Positions 7,965-17,153 of a DNA stretch of 64,000 nucleotides are shown piece by piece. The stretch's first letter is position 1; each line of letters opens with the position of its first letter. Below the pieces are notes generated by a model. That model ran no database searches. It was not told the origin of the DNA and saw only the letters and a program-made list of their open reading frames with translations. A program made the position numbers and the translations under genes. The DNA is from Microbacterium dextranolyticum (lineage in GTDB: Bacteria; Actinomycetota; Actinomycetes; Actinomycetales; Microbacteriaceae), in NCBI RefSeq assembly GCF_016907295.1, contig NZ_JAFBBR010000001.1:1116001-1180000 (forward strand), written 5' to 3'.

Positions 7965-9034
7965 AGCCCCCGCCCGACCATGACCGGTTCCGTCACCGTC
8001 TGGCGTTCCGGCATCGGTGCTGATGCACGAGACGATCGCTCGGGCGCTGCGGTTTCCCGGATAAGGCCTGGCGGTGTTCCGTTCGCGATCTGAACGGTGT
8101 CGAGTCCGTCGAGGATGCCCAGGGCGGTCTTCCGCACCCGTTCCCCGGTGGCCTGCACGACCTGCACCGGGTCTCTCCCGTCGACGCGGGCGGCCCAGGT
8201 CGAGACATACGGGATCGTGTATCCGGTGGTGTCCATGCCGTGCGCGGCACCGATCATCAACGCGACGGACTCGGCCTCGACCTCGCCGATACCGCGATGC
8301 TGCCGGGCGTCCTCGTCGTCGGGATCGTGCATCAGCACATGCGCCAGCTCGTGCGCGAGCGTCTTGACCTGCGCGGCCGGGTCTATGTTCTCCCGCACCG
8401 CGACCTGACGCGCACCCCAGCCCGTCATGCCGTTCGCGCCGTGGATCATGCCCTCATGCGGCACCCGCAACAGCGTGAACCCCGCCGCCGCGACCTGCGC
8501 GGCCAGGCCATCCCACAACCCGGAGGGCGCTTCGCCTTCCAGCAGCGTCGGAGCGGGTGGCTCCGGGATCGGATCGCCGGCGGTCTGGGACACGTCCCAC
8601 ACATAGGCGGGTCGGGCACCGACCATTCTCGAGCGCACGACCTCACCAGGGTGCGGCTTCTCCCGCGGATCGAGCCGACGCCATGAGCTCGCATCCGCGG
8701 GCGTCGAGGACGCGAACCGCCCGGTGACCGGGGCGAAGATCATGTAGCCCGACTGGCCCTTCTCCACCTGCCGGCCGAGCTGCTGCCACTGCCGGTAGCC
8801 GGCGACATATGACGGCATCGGCTCGGGCACACGTCCGGCCCCGAATGCGGCCTCGTGCTGAATCCAGATCAGCAGCATGTTGTTGAACGAGCGCGACCGG
8901 AACCTGGCCGCGAACGCCAGCGCCCGTGCCCAGTCCTGCCCGGTCACCAGCATCTCGACGGCGCCGGTCAACCGTTCGTGTAGTTCATCGAGCTTCGCAT
9001 CCCGCGCCGCCCGCACTTCCTCCGTCACAGCCAT
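7961..9034 (-). CDS. ArdC-like antirestriction protein with zinc metallopeptidase motif
   Basis: 357 residues. The ATG at 9034 is chosen for its strong GGAGGGAGGT site. Residues about 1-130 match the ArdC N-terminal ssDNA-binding domain (SFNNMLLIWIQ, YRQWQQLGRQVEKGQSGYMIFAP). A metallopeptidase domain follows with HELAHVLMH (HExxH) near residue 230 and a downstream EAESVALMIG providing the third zinc ligand. ArdC proteins of conjugative plasmids protect incoming single-stranded DNA and counter restriction. As first gene of the transfer/replication operon it would be expressed early on entry. The promoter must lie in 9035-9247. Confidence 0.88.
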   Translation of the reverse strand: MAVTEEVRAARDAKLDELHERLTGAVEMLVTGQDWARALAFAARFRSRSFNNMLLIWIQHEAAFGAGRVPEPMPSYVAGYRQWQQLGRQVEKGQSGYMIFAPVTGRFASSTPADASSWRRLDPREKPHPGEVVRSRMVGARPAYVWDVSQTAGDPIPEPPAPTLLEGEAPSGLWDGLAAQVAAAGFTLLRVPHEGMIHGANGMTGWGARQVAVRENIDPAAQVKTLAHELAHVLMHDPDDEDARQHRGIGEVEAESVALMIGAAHGMDTTGYTIPYVSTWAARVDGRDPVQVVQATGERVRKTALGILDGLDTVQIANGTPPGLIRETAAPERSSRASAPMPERQTVTEPVMVGRGL

Positions 9035-9247
9035 CGTCAGACCTCCCTCCGCGAAGACCACGCGAAGTGGTCGTGCGACTGCGAGGTACGCCGAGAGGAT
9101 CAGGAAGACAGCACGGACAAGAACCGAGACGGCGACCAGCAGGCTCCGTGACGAACCCGACGAGTCCTTACCGGCCTACAGGACAGGGACAGACTTTGAC
9201 GACGATGGGCGTCGATCTTGCGGCTATCGCCAGGGCGGATGCGTGTT
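9035..9247. promoter_or_regulatory. leader of the ardC-trbL operon
   Basis: 213 bp separate the minus-strand ardC start from the 3' end of the araC-type gene. The only transcription unit that can start here is the ardC operon. A purine-rich ribosome site is plain at 9041-9050 on the minus strand. I see no convincing -35/-10 pair and no strong terminator for the araC gene. Confidence 0.35.
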
Positions 9248-10159
9248 TCACCCGGTCGCTTGCGGAGCCTGCACGCGATTCAACGCCCGATAGCCACTGG
9301 GGCTGACACCAACACTACGGCGGAACTGTCGGGCGGCGAAGTCAGGATCGCCCCAGCCCACCTCCTCGGCGATCACGGTGATTGGTGCATCCGTGGTGCG
9401 CAGGAGTGCCGCCATCCGCTCCGTCCTGAGCATCGTTAAGTAGGCGATCGGTGACTTGCCGAAAGCTTCCACGAACAAGCGCCCAACCTGCGACTTTGAC
9501 AGGTGCACCTCGTCGGCCAGCTCGGTTACAGACCAGCGCCGATCCAACTCGGATCGCAGCAGGTCAGCGACGTGGTGTGCCTCTGCGCGCAGCGGGCCGA
9601 ACCGTCGAATCCGCGGCGAAGTCGGACACGTGGTGGCCCGTTGCGTCGGGGAGGTTCGGACTTGTGAGGTCTTGATGAACGGCGCGATCACATGCGCGAT
9701 GCTGAACCACAGCGCTTGCATCCGATAGAAGTTGGCTACCGGCTCGTGCTCGATACTCAGCGCCACCAACTCGTCCAGCCATGGCATCAACGTTCTGACG
9801 CGGTCCTCACCCAGCCGGAGAATTTGAGCAGGCTCGGTGTAGACGGCGGCTGCGAAGTCCTGCGCATCGAGGCGGTCCCCGAGGTACCCGACGTACTGCC
9901 AGAAGACTTGGTCGACCAAGTAGTCGGTGTCGGCGTAGATCGTGGTCACGGTGATACGACGTTCAGGCTCGCTGCCGCAGAGGGTGTTAGCACCGAGGAG
10001 CACCACATCGCCGATCTTGACGGGTTGTTGCCCGAACTCGCTAAACAAGATCGCACTGCCATCACGAACAACGATCACCTTCACACAGTCGTACGTGAGC
10101 GGACCCACGGGCGTCTTGATGGTCGTCGTGCGCGCAAGAAGCGGAGAGAACCTGGCCAT
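9248..10159 (-). CDS. AraC-family transcriptional regulator
   Basis: 303 residues. The N-terminal 150 residues look like a cupin-type ligand-sensing domain (VIVVRDGSAILFSEFGQQPVK in part, then KIGDVVLLGANT). The C-terminal about 95 residues are a double-HTH AraC DNA-binding domain: WSVTELADEVHLSKSQVGRLF and SPIAYLTMLRTERMAALL, then ITVIAEEVGWGDPDFAARQF and the terminal SPSGYRA. It lies 79 bp downstream of a VOC-family gene on the same strand and may control it. First gene of the cargo block inserted between transfer and mobilisation modules. Confidence 0.88.
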   Translation of the reverse strand: MARFSPLLARTTTIKTPVGPLTYDCVKVIVVRDGSAILFSEFGQQPVKIGDVVLLGANTLCGSEPERRITVTTIYADTDYLVDQVFWQYVGYLGDRLDAQDFAAAVYTEPAQILRLGEDRVRTLMPWLDELVALSIEHEPVANFYRMQALWFSIAHVIAPFIKTSQVRTSPTQRATTCPTSPRIRRFGPLRAEAHHVADLLRSELDRRWSVTELADEVHLSKSQVGRLFVEAFGKSPIAYLTMLRTERMAALLRTTDAPITVIAEEVGWGDPDFAARQFRRSVGVSPSGYRALNRVQAPQATG

Positions 10160-10238
10160 GCTAGAGCGGCTATCCGGTGACGGAGTTGTCCCGTGGAGGA
10201 GTTCGGCCCTTCAACGAGTTCTGTCGCCGTAGGCGAGG

Positions 10239-10679
10239 TCAACCGATGTGTTGGGCGAGAGAAACGATGAGGCCTTCGGGGCCGCGGACATAGGCCATGC
10301 GCCACGTGTTCTCGTATTCGCCGATGCCGCCGACGAGTCCGTATCCGTCGGCGGCAAGCCGGTCGACGAGGGCGTGGAGGTCGTCGACCACGAACGCGAC
10401 GTTGCGGATGCCGAGTTCGTTCGCCATCGCTGAGGGGGAACCCGGTTCGTGGTCGGGGCGGACGAAGCTGGAGAGCTCTACAGTTGTGCCGCCGTCGGGC
10501 GCGTGGAGCATGGCAATTTCGGTGCGGGAGTCGGGGATACCGCAGACAGTGTCGAGGAACTCGCCCTCGACGAACATACGGCCGTCCACCTCTAGGCCGA
10601 GGCCGACGAAGAAGTTGATCGCGGTGTCGAGGTCAGCGACGGTGATGCCGACGTGGTCGAAGCGCTGTATCTGGGCCAT
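10239..10679 (-). CDS. VOC-family (glyoxalase/dioxygenase fold) protein
   Basis: 146 residues with the duplicated beta-alpha-beta-beta-beta layout of VOC proteins: FDHVGITVADLDTAINFFVGLG at the start (metal His in DHVGI), an MLHAPDG strand, then RNVAFVVDDLHALVDRL and a terminal GPEGLIVSLAQ with a metal-ligand Glu. VOC proteins include lyases, dioxygenases and antibiotic-binding proteins; the substrate cannot be told. It precedes the araC-type gene in the same direction. Confidence 0.85.
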   Translation of the reverse strand: MAQIQRFDHVGITVADLDTAINFFVGLGLEVDGRMFVEGEFLDTVCGIPDSRTEIAMLHAPDGGTTVELSSFVRPDHEPGSPSAMANELGIRNVAFVVDDLHALVDRLAADGYGLVGGIGEYENTWRMAYVRGPEGLIVSLAQHIG

Positions 10680-10815
10680 GATGCGCCACTCCTTCTACGA
10701 GACAGGTGTTGTCATGCTCAGCCTTGCCGTTTCGTCTCGCACCATGTAGTGCCTGGTGCAGGACACGACCATGCAATCTGCACATCGTGCTCCGTCGGCC
10801 CGCGAGGGTCGGAAG

Positions 10816-11424
10816 CTATTCGAGCCAGCCATTCTCTCGGGCGATGAGCGCAGCGTGGGTGCGGTTGCGGGCACCGAGCTTGTCGGTGGCAGCGGCGAGA
10901 TAGTTGCGAACGGTGCCGTAGGAAAGGAACAGCTCAGCAGCCGTCTCCCGGGGGTCGAGTCCTCGCGCATGCAAGCGGAGCACATCGATCTCACGGTCCG
11001 TGAGCGGGTTCGGCCGGGCCTCGATGGCCGCGAGCGCCACGGACGGATCTACGACGCGGCGCCCGTCGGCGATCGCTCGGATGGCGTCGATGAGCTCGGA
11101 GGCGGAGGCGTCCTTGGGGAGGAACCCGGCGACATGAGCGTCGAGGGCCGCCCGCAGGTTGGCGGGTTGGGCGTGCGCGGTGAGGATGAGCACCCGGCAG
11201 TCCGGGACGTCGGTCGCGAGCACTGCGGCTGCTTGGATGCCGGTGATCTCGGGGAGGTCGAGGTCGAGAACGGCGACGTCGGGGTGGGTGTCGCGGGCGG
11301 CGGGCAGGATCTGCCCTCCGGTGGCCACGGCGGCGGCGACGTCGATGTCGTCTTGCAGGTCGAGGACGGCGACGAGGGTGTCGCGGAGGATGGTGGAGTC
11401 TTCGGCGAGGAGTACGCGGATCAT
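10816..11424 (-). CDS. NarL/FixJ-type response regulator
   Basis: 202 residues. The receiver domain (1-120) has acidic residues AEDS near 7-10, the phosphoacceptor Asp near 54 (AVLDLDLPEI), Thr in LILTAH and Lys in FLPKDAS. The output domain (about 135-200) is a LuxR-type HTH (LTDREIDVLRLHARGLDPRETA, then LSYGTVRNYLAAATDKLGA). The start overlaps the upstream kinase stop by ATGA, so kinase and regulator are co-expressed. Targets are unknown; the divergent FAD-oxidoreductase operon at 13556 is an obvious candidate. Confidence 0.92.
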   Translation of the reverse strand: MIRVLLAEDSTILRDTLVAVLDLQDDIDVAAAVATGGQILPAARDTHPDVAVLDLDLPEITGIQAAAVLATDVPDCRVLILTAHAQPANLRAALDAHVAGFLPKDASASELIDAIRAIADGRRVVDPSVALAAIEARPNPLTDREIDVLRLHARGLDPRETAAELFLSYGTVRNYLAAATDKLGARNRTHAALIARENGWLE

Positions 11425-13355
11425 CGGACCTCCACATGATCAGGTTCGCCGGGGGCGGCGACTAAGGTGCGTGGGACGGATGCGGTGAGTGTGAACACAT
11501 CGTCTCTTCGCTTGACGTCGAGTTCTCCTCCGAGCGCTGCGATCCTGGAGCGGATGTTCGCCAGACCGTGGCCGCCTTCCCGTTCCGTCGCGGGCTCTCT
11601 GGCGGCGTTGTTGGTCACCGCGATGCTGAACGAATCGGCGGTTCCGTACAGCCGGATCGTGCAGGCGCTGGCGTCGCTGTGCCGGAGTACGTTGGCGATC
11701 GTCTCCCGCAGGACTGCGGCGAGGGCGGCATCTGCCCGCGTTGGGATGCCGCCCAAGTCTGCCTGGACGAGCAGGGTCGTGCCTGCAGCACGCAGGGCAT
11801 CCCGAGCTGTGGTCAGCTCGGTAGAGAGGCTGAGCCTCAGCGTCCCGGTCACGATCGAGTCGGCGTCGGTGGCGACGGTCTGCGCGAGGTGCAGCGCCTG
11901 CACGATCTCTCGGCGGGCGCGGACCGGATTCCCGTCGAGCAGCGCCTCGGCGAGATCGGTCTTCAGGGCGATCGTGGACAGCGTCAGTCCGAGCGTGTCG
12001 TGGGTGTCGCGGATGAGGCGGACGCGTTCGCGGGTGGTGGCGGCGTCCACGAGACTGCGGCGCGCTTCTGCGAGCCGTGTGGCCGTCGCGGGGAGCCGGC
12101 CGAGTCCGAAGAATAGGAGTCCTGCCGCAGCCATGGTCGCTGCGGCGTAGATCGACCATTGCCAGAGGATCTCGGGGGCAAGGTCGGCCGGTTCACGCAA
12201 GGCGAGTAGCGGCACGCTTGCCACCGTGGCCCCGTACACCAGCCAGCGGGCCGAGCCGGTGATCAGTAGGAGTGCGCTGCCTCCGACGAAGGCGAGCAGT
12301 CCCATGCTCACGACTCCGAACACGGGGTACAACGCGAAGCACAGCACGGCCTGAAGTGCCAGCGTCCACGCCCATCCCGCCGGGCGACGATCGACGTTCG
12401 GTCGGGAGTGCCGCAGTTGCAGGACGACCATGACGACGGCGATTGTGATCGCGGCGAGGGTGGTCGCGAAGGTCGGCTCTCCGCCGCCGGGTACGGGCAT
12501 GATCGTGTTGACGAGGTATTGCGCGGCGAGGAGGACGACGACTGCAGCGACGATCCGGAACGCGATTCGCGGGGAGAGATCTCTTCCGGCTTCGCTGGCC
12601 GGCGTCGATGCTGGAGTCGCGGGAACCATCCGACGTGCGGAGACGGCGGCTGCACGCGCGGCGAGACCGACCTGGGTCAGGAACCTGCGGGCGTCGTCGA
12701 TCCCTGGCGTGGCGAGAGCAGATTCCGCGTTCCGGCGGATGTCGTCGAGGCGTCGGGTGATCGTGACCTGGAGTTCCTGTGCGACGGTAAGGCGCTGCCG
12801 GTCCACGGCGGCGTCCGCGAGCAGCTCCGCGGTCGATTCGAGGCGCTCCAGCAGCACGGGGGCGGTCGCCATCCCGTACAGGCCGAGGCCGAGGTTGAGG
12901 TAGGCGACCAATATCCAGGTCGTCGCGTTCACCGCTGGCGCGTACGGCAGCCCGACCAAGAACCACGCGACCACCTCGATGACGGCGAGGCCTGCGAACA
13001 GCCACCACCGAGTAGGGGAACGGAGCAGCAGGAGCACGAGGGCGCCGAGGAGCCCATCGACACCGCCGACCCACCCGGAGCCGAACAGGACCAACGGGAG
13101 ATAGCTCACGATTGCCTGCGCCATCAGGAGCGCCCACGGCGCGCGTTCCCATGGTTCGCGTTGCCATCCGCTGAGCCACCAGATGGGGAGCGCATAGCAG
13201 GCGAGCACCCAGGGAACGTGCCAAAGATCGGGGTGGGCGTTCGCGTCGGCGACCTTGCTGACCAGGGTGAGCGCCAGGTAGACCCACAGCAGGATGCGGG
13301 CGGCGCGGCTGGACGCTGCTCCTCGAAGCAGGTCACCACCGTCGGTCACGCTCAT
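11421..13355 (-). CDS. sensor histidine kinase (HisKA_3/NarX-type) with duplicated sensor part
   Basis: 644 residues, longer than the usual 380-450 of this family. Residues about 20-170 hold five or six membrane helices, followed by a dimerisation-like stretch (RQRLTVAQELQVTITRRLDDI) without the phospho-His. A second set of helices spans about 265-415. The functional DHp follows (RERVRLIRDTHDTLGLTLS, His in THD), then an HATPase domain with ETIANVLRHS and GHGLANIRSRI. It phosphorylates the coupled regulator at 10816. The duplicated architecture suggests an internal fusion of two kinase-like proteins, the first degenerate. Confidence 0.9.
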   Translation of the reverse strand: MSVTDGGDLLRGAASSRAARILLWVYLALTLVSKVADANAHPDLWHVPWVLACYALPIWWLSGWQREPWERAPWALLMAQAIVSYLPLVLFGSGWVGGVDGLLGALVLLLLRSPTRWWLFAGLAVIEVVAWFLVGLPYAPAVNATTWILVAYLNLGLGLYGMATAPVLLERLESTAELLADAAVDRQRLTVAQELQVTITRRLDDIRRNAESALATPGIDDARRFLTQVGLAARAAAVSARRMVPATPASTPASEAGRDLSPRIAFRIVAAVVVLLAAQYLVNTIMPVPGGGEPTFATTLAAITIAVVMVVLQLRHSRPNVDRRPAGWAWTLALQAVLCFALYPVFGVVSMGLLAFVGGSALLLITGSARWLVYGATVASVPLLALREPADLAPEILWQWSIYAAATMAAAGLLFFGLGRLPATATRLAEARRSLVDAATTRERVRLIRDTHDTLGLTLSTIALKTDLAEALLDGNPVRARREIVQALHLAQTVATDADSIVTGTLRLSLSTELTTARDALRAAGTTLLVQADLGGIPTRADAALAAVLRETIANVLRHSDASACTIRLYGTADSFSIAVTNNAAREPATEREGGHGLANIRSRIAALGGELDVKRRDDVFTLTASVPRTLVAAPGEPDHVEVR

Positions 13356-13555
13356 ACGACAACCCTATGGCGCCCTGTCGCCGGCATCCCGGGGATCTGC
13401 GCGCGGGTGCGCGACCCACCGGGAAGACATGCAGAATGCACGATCCGATCGCGCCGTCTCGCACTACCGGGAGCCGTCCGCAGCGACTGACGATGGTGGG
13501 CGAGGGCATCAGACGTCCGCGTTCGGCGCGGATCGGCCGGCGAGAGGAGCGAAAC

Positions 13556-14953
13556 ATGTTGAACCTGGACGAGTTCCGTGCGTCGCTCGACGGCGCCCTC
13601 TACGAACCCGGATCGGCCAGTTACGAGGCAGCCCAGATGTGCGACGGTGCAGGGGTTGTGGGTATCCGTCCCCGGCTTGTGGTGGCGTGCGGCTCCGAGG
13701 CAGACGTCACCTCTGCTATCGCCTACGCGGCCGGGGCGGGCCTGCGTCTGGTGCCGCGCGGCGGCGGACACGGCTTCGCCGGACGGTCATCCACCGATGG
13801 CATCCTCCTCGATGTCTCCGCACTGAACGACATCGCCGTCGATGTCTCAGGCACCGTGCGGATCGGCGCCGGTGCCCGGCTTGGCGACGTCTACCGATCC
13901 CTCCACGCCCACGGTCGCAGCCTGCCCGCCGGATGCGGGGCAACCGTCGGGATCGCTGGGCTCGCCCTCGGCGGTGGGATCGGGCTGCTGGGCCGCCGAT
14001 TCGGACTCACGTGCGATCGCCTGCTCAGCGCGCGCGTGGTCCTCGCCGACGGCGAGATCGCAGAGTGCGACGAACGACGGGAACCGGATCTGTTCTGGGC
14101 GTTGCGCGGTGCTGGCGGAGGCCAGTTCGGCGTCGTCACCGCACTCCGGTTCGCGACCGTCCCCGAGCCTGACGTCGTACGCATCGACGCCCGCTGGGCA
14201 GACACCGACATCGCGGAGCTGATGACCGCCTGGCAGGGCTGGGCACCCGACGTGCCCGACGGACTCACCCTGAATCTGGCCATCGAGAAGCACCCGCACG
14301 AACCTCGGCTTCACGCCCAGGCGTTCGGCGTCTCGGCGCTATCCCGCCTCGAAACGACCACCTTGCTGCGCAGGTTCCTCATCGACCGTGCCGTGCCGGA
14401 CGAGCTGCGGCTCAGCGAGCCGATGCCGTACTCGGCGGTGAAGGAGACGCTGGCGGACGAATCCCGCTCATCGTCCGTCGGGCCCATCCGGCTGCGGTCG
14501 GAGTTCTTCGAGAACACCATCACCCAGCACACGCTCTCGACTGTCCTGGCGCTTCTCCAGGAACCAGGTCCCGTCGCCGGGGAGGGCGTGCGAAGGCTCG
14601 CGTTCACGGCGATGGGCGGAGCATACAACCAGGTTTCCGAGGAGGCGACAGCGTTCGCACACCGCGACACGCGCTTCATGCTGGAACATGTCGGCGACCC
14701 CGACAACCCATGGATCAACGCGTCCTGGGAGGCCGCCCACGCGGACGGGTCCGGGCGGGTGTACCCGAACTTCCCCGACCCGCTCCTGGACGACCCGCTG
14801 CACGCCTACCACGGCGTGAACACGCCGCGCCTGGCCAGGGTCAAACGGAGCTACGACCCCGGACAGTTCTTCGACTTCCCACAGGCCATCCGGCCCACAC
14901 CATCGGCCGGCGTCTCCCGCGCCGGCAGCAGAAGAAATGAGGTTCCATCATGA
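13556..14953 (+). CDS. FAD-binding (berberine-bridge type) oxidoreductase
   Basis: 465 residues from the ATG at 13556, preceded by GAGAGGAG. The N-terminal PCMH-type FAD domain shows RLVVACGSEADVTSAIAYA, then RGGGHGFAGRSS near residue 65 (the His commonly carries the FAD bond) and GIAGLALGGGIGLLGRRFGL. The C-terminus has the BBE motif YPNFPDP and YHGVNTPRLARVKRSYDPGQFF in pieces. These secondary-metabolism enzymes oxidise alcohols, sugars or alkaloid-like substrates. Only the His of the usual bicovalent pair is obvious. It heads a three-gene operon with a reductase and an epimerase, both coupled by ATGA. Confidence 0.88.
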   Translation: MLNLDEFRASLDGALYEPGSASYEAAQMCDGAGVVGIRPRLVVACGSEADVTSAIAYAAGAGLRLVPRGGGHGFAGRSSTDGILLDVSALNDIAVDVSGTVRIGAGARLGDVYRSLHAHGRSLPAGCGATVGIAGLALGGGIGLLGRRFGLTCDRLLSARVVLADGEIAECDERREPDLFWALRGAGGGQFGVVTALRFATVPEPDVVRIDARWADTDIAELMTAWQGWAPDVPDGLTLNLAIEKHPHEPRLHAQAFGVSALSRLETTTLLRRFLIDRAVPDELRLSEPMPYSAVKETLADESRSSSVGPIRLRSEFFENTITQHTLSTVLALLQEPGPVAGEGVRRLAFTAMGGAYNQVSEEATAFAHRDTRFMLEHVGDPDNPWINASWEAAHADGSGRVYPNFPDPLLDDPLHAYHGVNTPRLARVKRSYDPGQFFDFPQAIRPTPSAGVSRAGSRRNEVPS

Positions 14954-15570
14954 GCAAGGTCATCTGCGGTCTGTCGGTTTCCGTCGACGGCTACATCACC
15001 GGACGCGACCCCGGCCCCGGACGGGGGCTCGGCGACGGCGGGACGCTGTTCGACTGGTACGGCAGCGGGAACGTCCCCAGCAGAGTGTTCAGCGGGTTCC
15101 GGCTCAGCGCGCCCAGCGCCCGGATCTTCGACGAACTCGCCTCCCGCGTCGGGGCGAGCCTAGCCGGGCACGCCACCTACACCGACTCGAACGACTTCGC
15201 CGACGGCGCCCCCCACCCCACCGCGCCGCTGGTCGTGCTGTCCCACACATCGTTCCCGCCCGCGAACGACCGGCAGACGATCGTCAGCACCGGCATCGCT
15301 GACGCCGTCCAGACGGCGAAAGACCGCGCGGGAGGCAAGGATGTCGGACTGATGGGTGGAGTGCTCGTCACAGAGGCGCTGAAGGCCGGCCTCGTGAACG
15401 AGCTGATCCTGCACCAGATCCCGATCCTCTTGGGCGGTGGACGGCCGTTCTTCCACGAGTTGCCCCACCACATCCGGCTCAGCATCCTCGAAGTGGTCGC
15501 AGCCCCCGATGTGACGCACCTGCACTACCAGGTTGAGGGCGCCACCGAGACCGCGGAGGCGGCACGATGA
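14950..15570 (+). CDS. dihydrofolate reductase-fold (RibD C-terminal type) protein
   Basis: 206 residues. It starts MSKVICGLSVSVDGYITGRD, the hallmark of the RibD_C/DHFR-like family. It continues with VGASLAGHATYTDSN, a strand VVLSHT, the nucleotide-binding KDVGLMGGVLVTEALKAGLV (split here at 20 residues or fewer) and LILHQIPILLGGGRPFF. These proteins use NADPH, but most members are not true folate reductases. Start and stop overlap both neighbours by ATGA, so the three products probably act in one pathway. Confidence 0.88.
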   Translation: MSKVICGLSVSVDGYITGRDPGPGRGLGDGGTLFDWYGSGNVPSRVFSGFRLSAPSARIFDELASRVGASLAGHATYTDSNDFADGAPHPTAPLVVLSHTSFPPANDRQTIVSTGIADAVQTAKDRAGGKDVGLMGGVLVTEALKAGLVNELILHQIPILLGGGRPFFHELPHHIRLSILEVVAAPDVTHLHYQVEGATETAEAAR

Positions 15571-16487
15571 TCCTCGTCACCGGCGGCCTCGGCATGATCG
15601 GCGCGAACACCGCCGCCGCACTCGCTGACCTCGGCGAAAACGTGCTCATCACCGGACATCGCCGCTCCGAGGTGCCGTCCTTCCTGGCAGACAGAGTCGC
15701 CGTAGAGACCCTGGACCTCACCGACACGGCCGCCTTCCTGGCACTCGGCGATCGCTACGACATCGACGGCATCGTGCACCTCGCCGGCAGCATCCCGGAG
15801 CCTGACCCGATGGACTTCTTCCGCCGCGACACCGCTGCACTGTTCAACGCGCTCAATGCGGCCCGGCAATGGCGCGTCCGCCGATTCGCGGTCGCGAGCA
15901 GCATCAGCGTTTACGAGGGCCGCTCCGAGATCCCCTACAGCGAAGACCTCGCGCTGCCACTCGCCGACATCCCGCACGCGATCGGCGCGTTCAAGAAGGC
16001 CCTCGAACCCCTCGTCCAATTCGCCCTCGCCGACACCAACGTGCAGCCCGTGCTGCTGCGCATCGGCTCCACCTGGGGGCCGCTGATGGACCCCGAATCA
16101 CCGTTCAATCCCATCCCGCGGACCGTGAGCGCCCTGCTACGCGGGGAGCGTCCCCCCGCCATGCACGCGGACGACGGCGGCGACTTCGGCTACGCCCGCG
16201 ACACCGGCCGCGCCATCGCCCTCCTCGCGACCGCGCCAACCCTCCGCCACACCGCCTACAACGTCGGCGGCGGCTTCCGATACACGAACCGCGAACTCGC
16301 GGACGCGCTCAACGCCGCGCTGCCCGGCCAAGGCATCGAGGTGGTCAACGGTCGATCGACAGGTCCCGGCGAAGACCCGTACCTGGACACCTCACGCCTG
16401 ACGACCGAGACCGGCTTCGCACCGCGCTTCGACCTGGCCGGCGCCATCACCGACTACGTGGCATGGCGCAGGAAGAACCCGCGCTGA
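15567..16487 (+). CDS. NAD(P)-dependent epimerase/dehydratase-like protein
   Basis: 306 residues of the extended SDR type. The N-terminal Rossmann motif is VTGGLGMIGANTAAAL (GxxGxxG). IDGIVHLAGSIPEP supplies the NAD-binding LAG strand. SSISVYEG is the Ser of the catalytic triad. The position of the usual YxxxK is atypical: the matching region reads AIGAFKKALE, with a Lys but no clear Tyr. It may therefore bind nucleotide without classical catalysis. Last gene of the FAD-oxidoreductase operon. Confidence 0.82.
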   Translation: MILVTGGLGMIGANTAAALADLGENVLITGHRRSEVPSFLADRVAVETLDLTDTAAFLALGDRYDIDGIVHLAGSIPEPDPMDFFRRDTAALFNALNAARQWRVRRFAVASSISVYEGRSEIPYSEDLALPLADIPHAIGAFKKALEPLVQFALADTNVQPVLLRIGSTWGPLMDPESPFNPIPRTVSALLRGERPPAMHADDGGDFGYARDTGRAIALLATAPTLRHTAYNVGGGFRYTNRELADALNAALPGQGIEVVNGRSTGPGEDPYLDTSRLTTETGFAPRFDLAGAITDYVAWRRKNPR

Positions 16488-16527
16488 GCGACGCAACGGG
16501 GCGAACTGTCGGGAAGGCTTGCGTAAA

Positions 16528-16543
16528 TTACTTGAGTAAGTAA
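16528..16543. promoter_or_regulatory. palindromic operator of the TetR gene
   Basis: TTACTTGAGTAAGTAA: 6-bp arms around a 4-nt centre, ending 10 bp before the ATG at 16554. Its placement right at the start of the TetR gene, together with the AT-rich TAAATAT that follows, suggests an autoregulatory operator overlapping the promoter. The transcript would have a very short leader. Confidence 0.6.
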
Positions 16544-16553
16544 ATATGGACGT

Positions 16554-17153
16554 ATGACACCAGCTACCCGCAGCTACCGATCCACCGAGGAGCGCCGAGG
16601 TGAGATCGTCGACGCGACCATCCGGGTGCTGGCCGAGCAGGGTTTCACCGCCACATCGTTCGCTCGGATCCGCGAGGCCGCAGGGCTCAGCAGCACCCGG
16701 ATGATCTCGTACCACTTCGCCGACAAGGCAGCACTCATGCAGGCCGTCGTTGAACGGGTCGTCCAGCAGGCCGCCGCGGTGATGGTGCCTGCCATGGAGG
16801 CCGAGAGCACATGGCGCGGCAAGCTCGCGGCCTACATCGGCACCAACCTGCACTATCTCGCGAACAACCGGCTCGCAGCGCGCGCCGTCATCGCCGTCAT
16901 TCAGAACGCGCCTCACGCTGACAACTCTTTGCGTGAGGACACCTCAGCGCTGCTGCTCTCGCTGCTGCTGACCCAGGGGCAGCAAGCTGGGGAATTCCGT
17001 GCATTCGACTCGCTCGTCGTCGCACGCTCGATCCGGGCCACGATCGATGCATTCGCCGTCGCCATGCCCACAGACGCTTACACCACCGAAGCGGCGATCA
17101 CGGAGATCGTCGCGCTGTATCACCGAGCCACCCGCCCCGAAGGAGCATCATGA
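16554..17153 (+). CDS. TetR-family transcriptional regulator
   Basis: 199 residues. The N-terminal HTH (about 8-58) reads RRGEIVDATIRVLAEQGFTA, TSFARIREAAGLS and MISYHFADKAALMQAV, the classic TetR layout with a YHF recognition end. The rest is a helical ligand domain. It is coupled by ATGA to a small four-span membrane protein downstream. It probably represses itself and that gene, perhaps also the operon upstream. Confidence 0.92.
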   Translation: MTPATRSYRSTEERRGEIVDATIRVLAEQGFTATSFARIREAAGLSSTRMISYHFADKAALMQAVVERVVQQAAAVMVPAMEAESTWRGKLAAYIGTNLHYLANNRLAARAVIAVIQNAPHADNSLREDTSALLLSLLLTQGQQAGEFRAFDSLVVARSIRATIDAFAVAMPTDAYTTEAAITEIVALYHRATRPEGAS

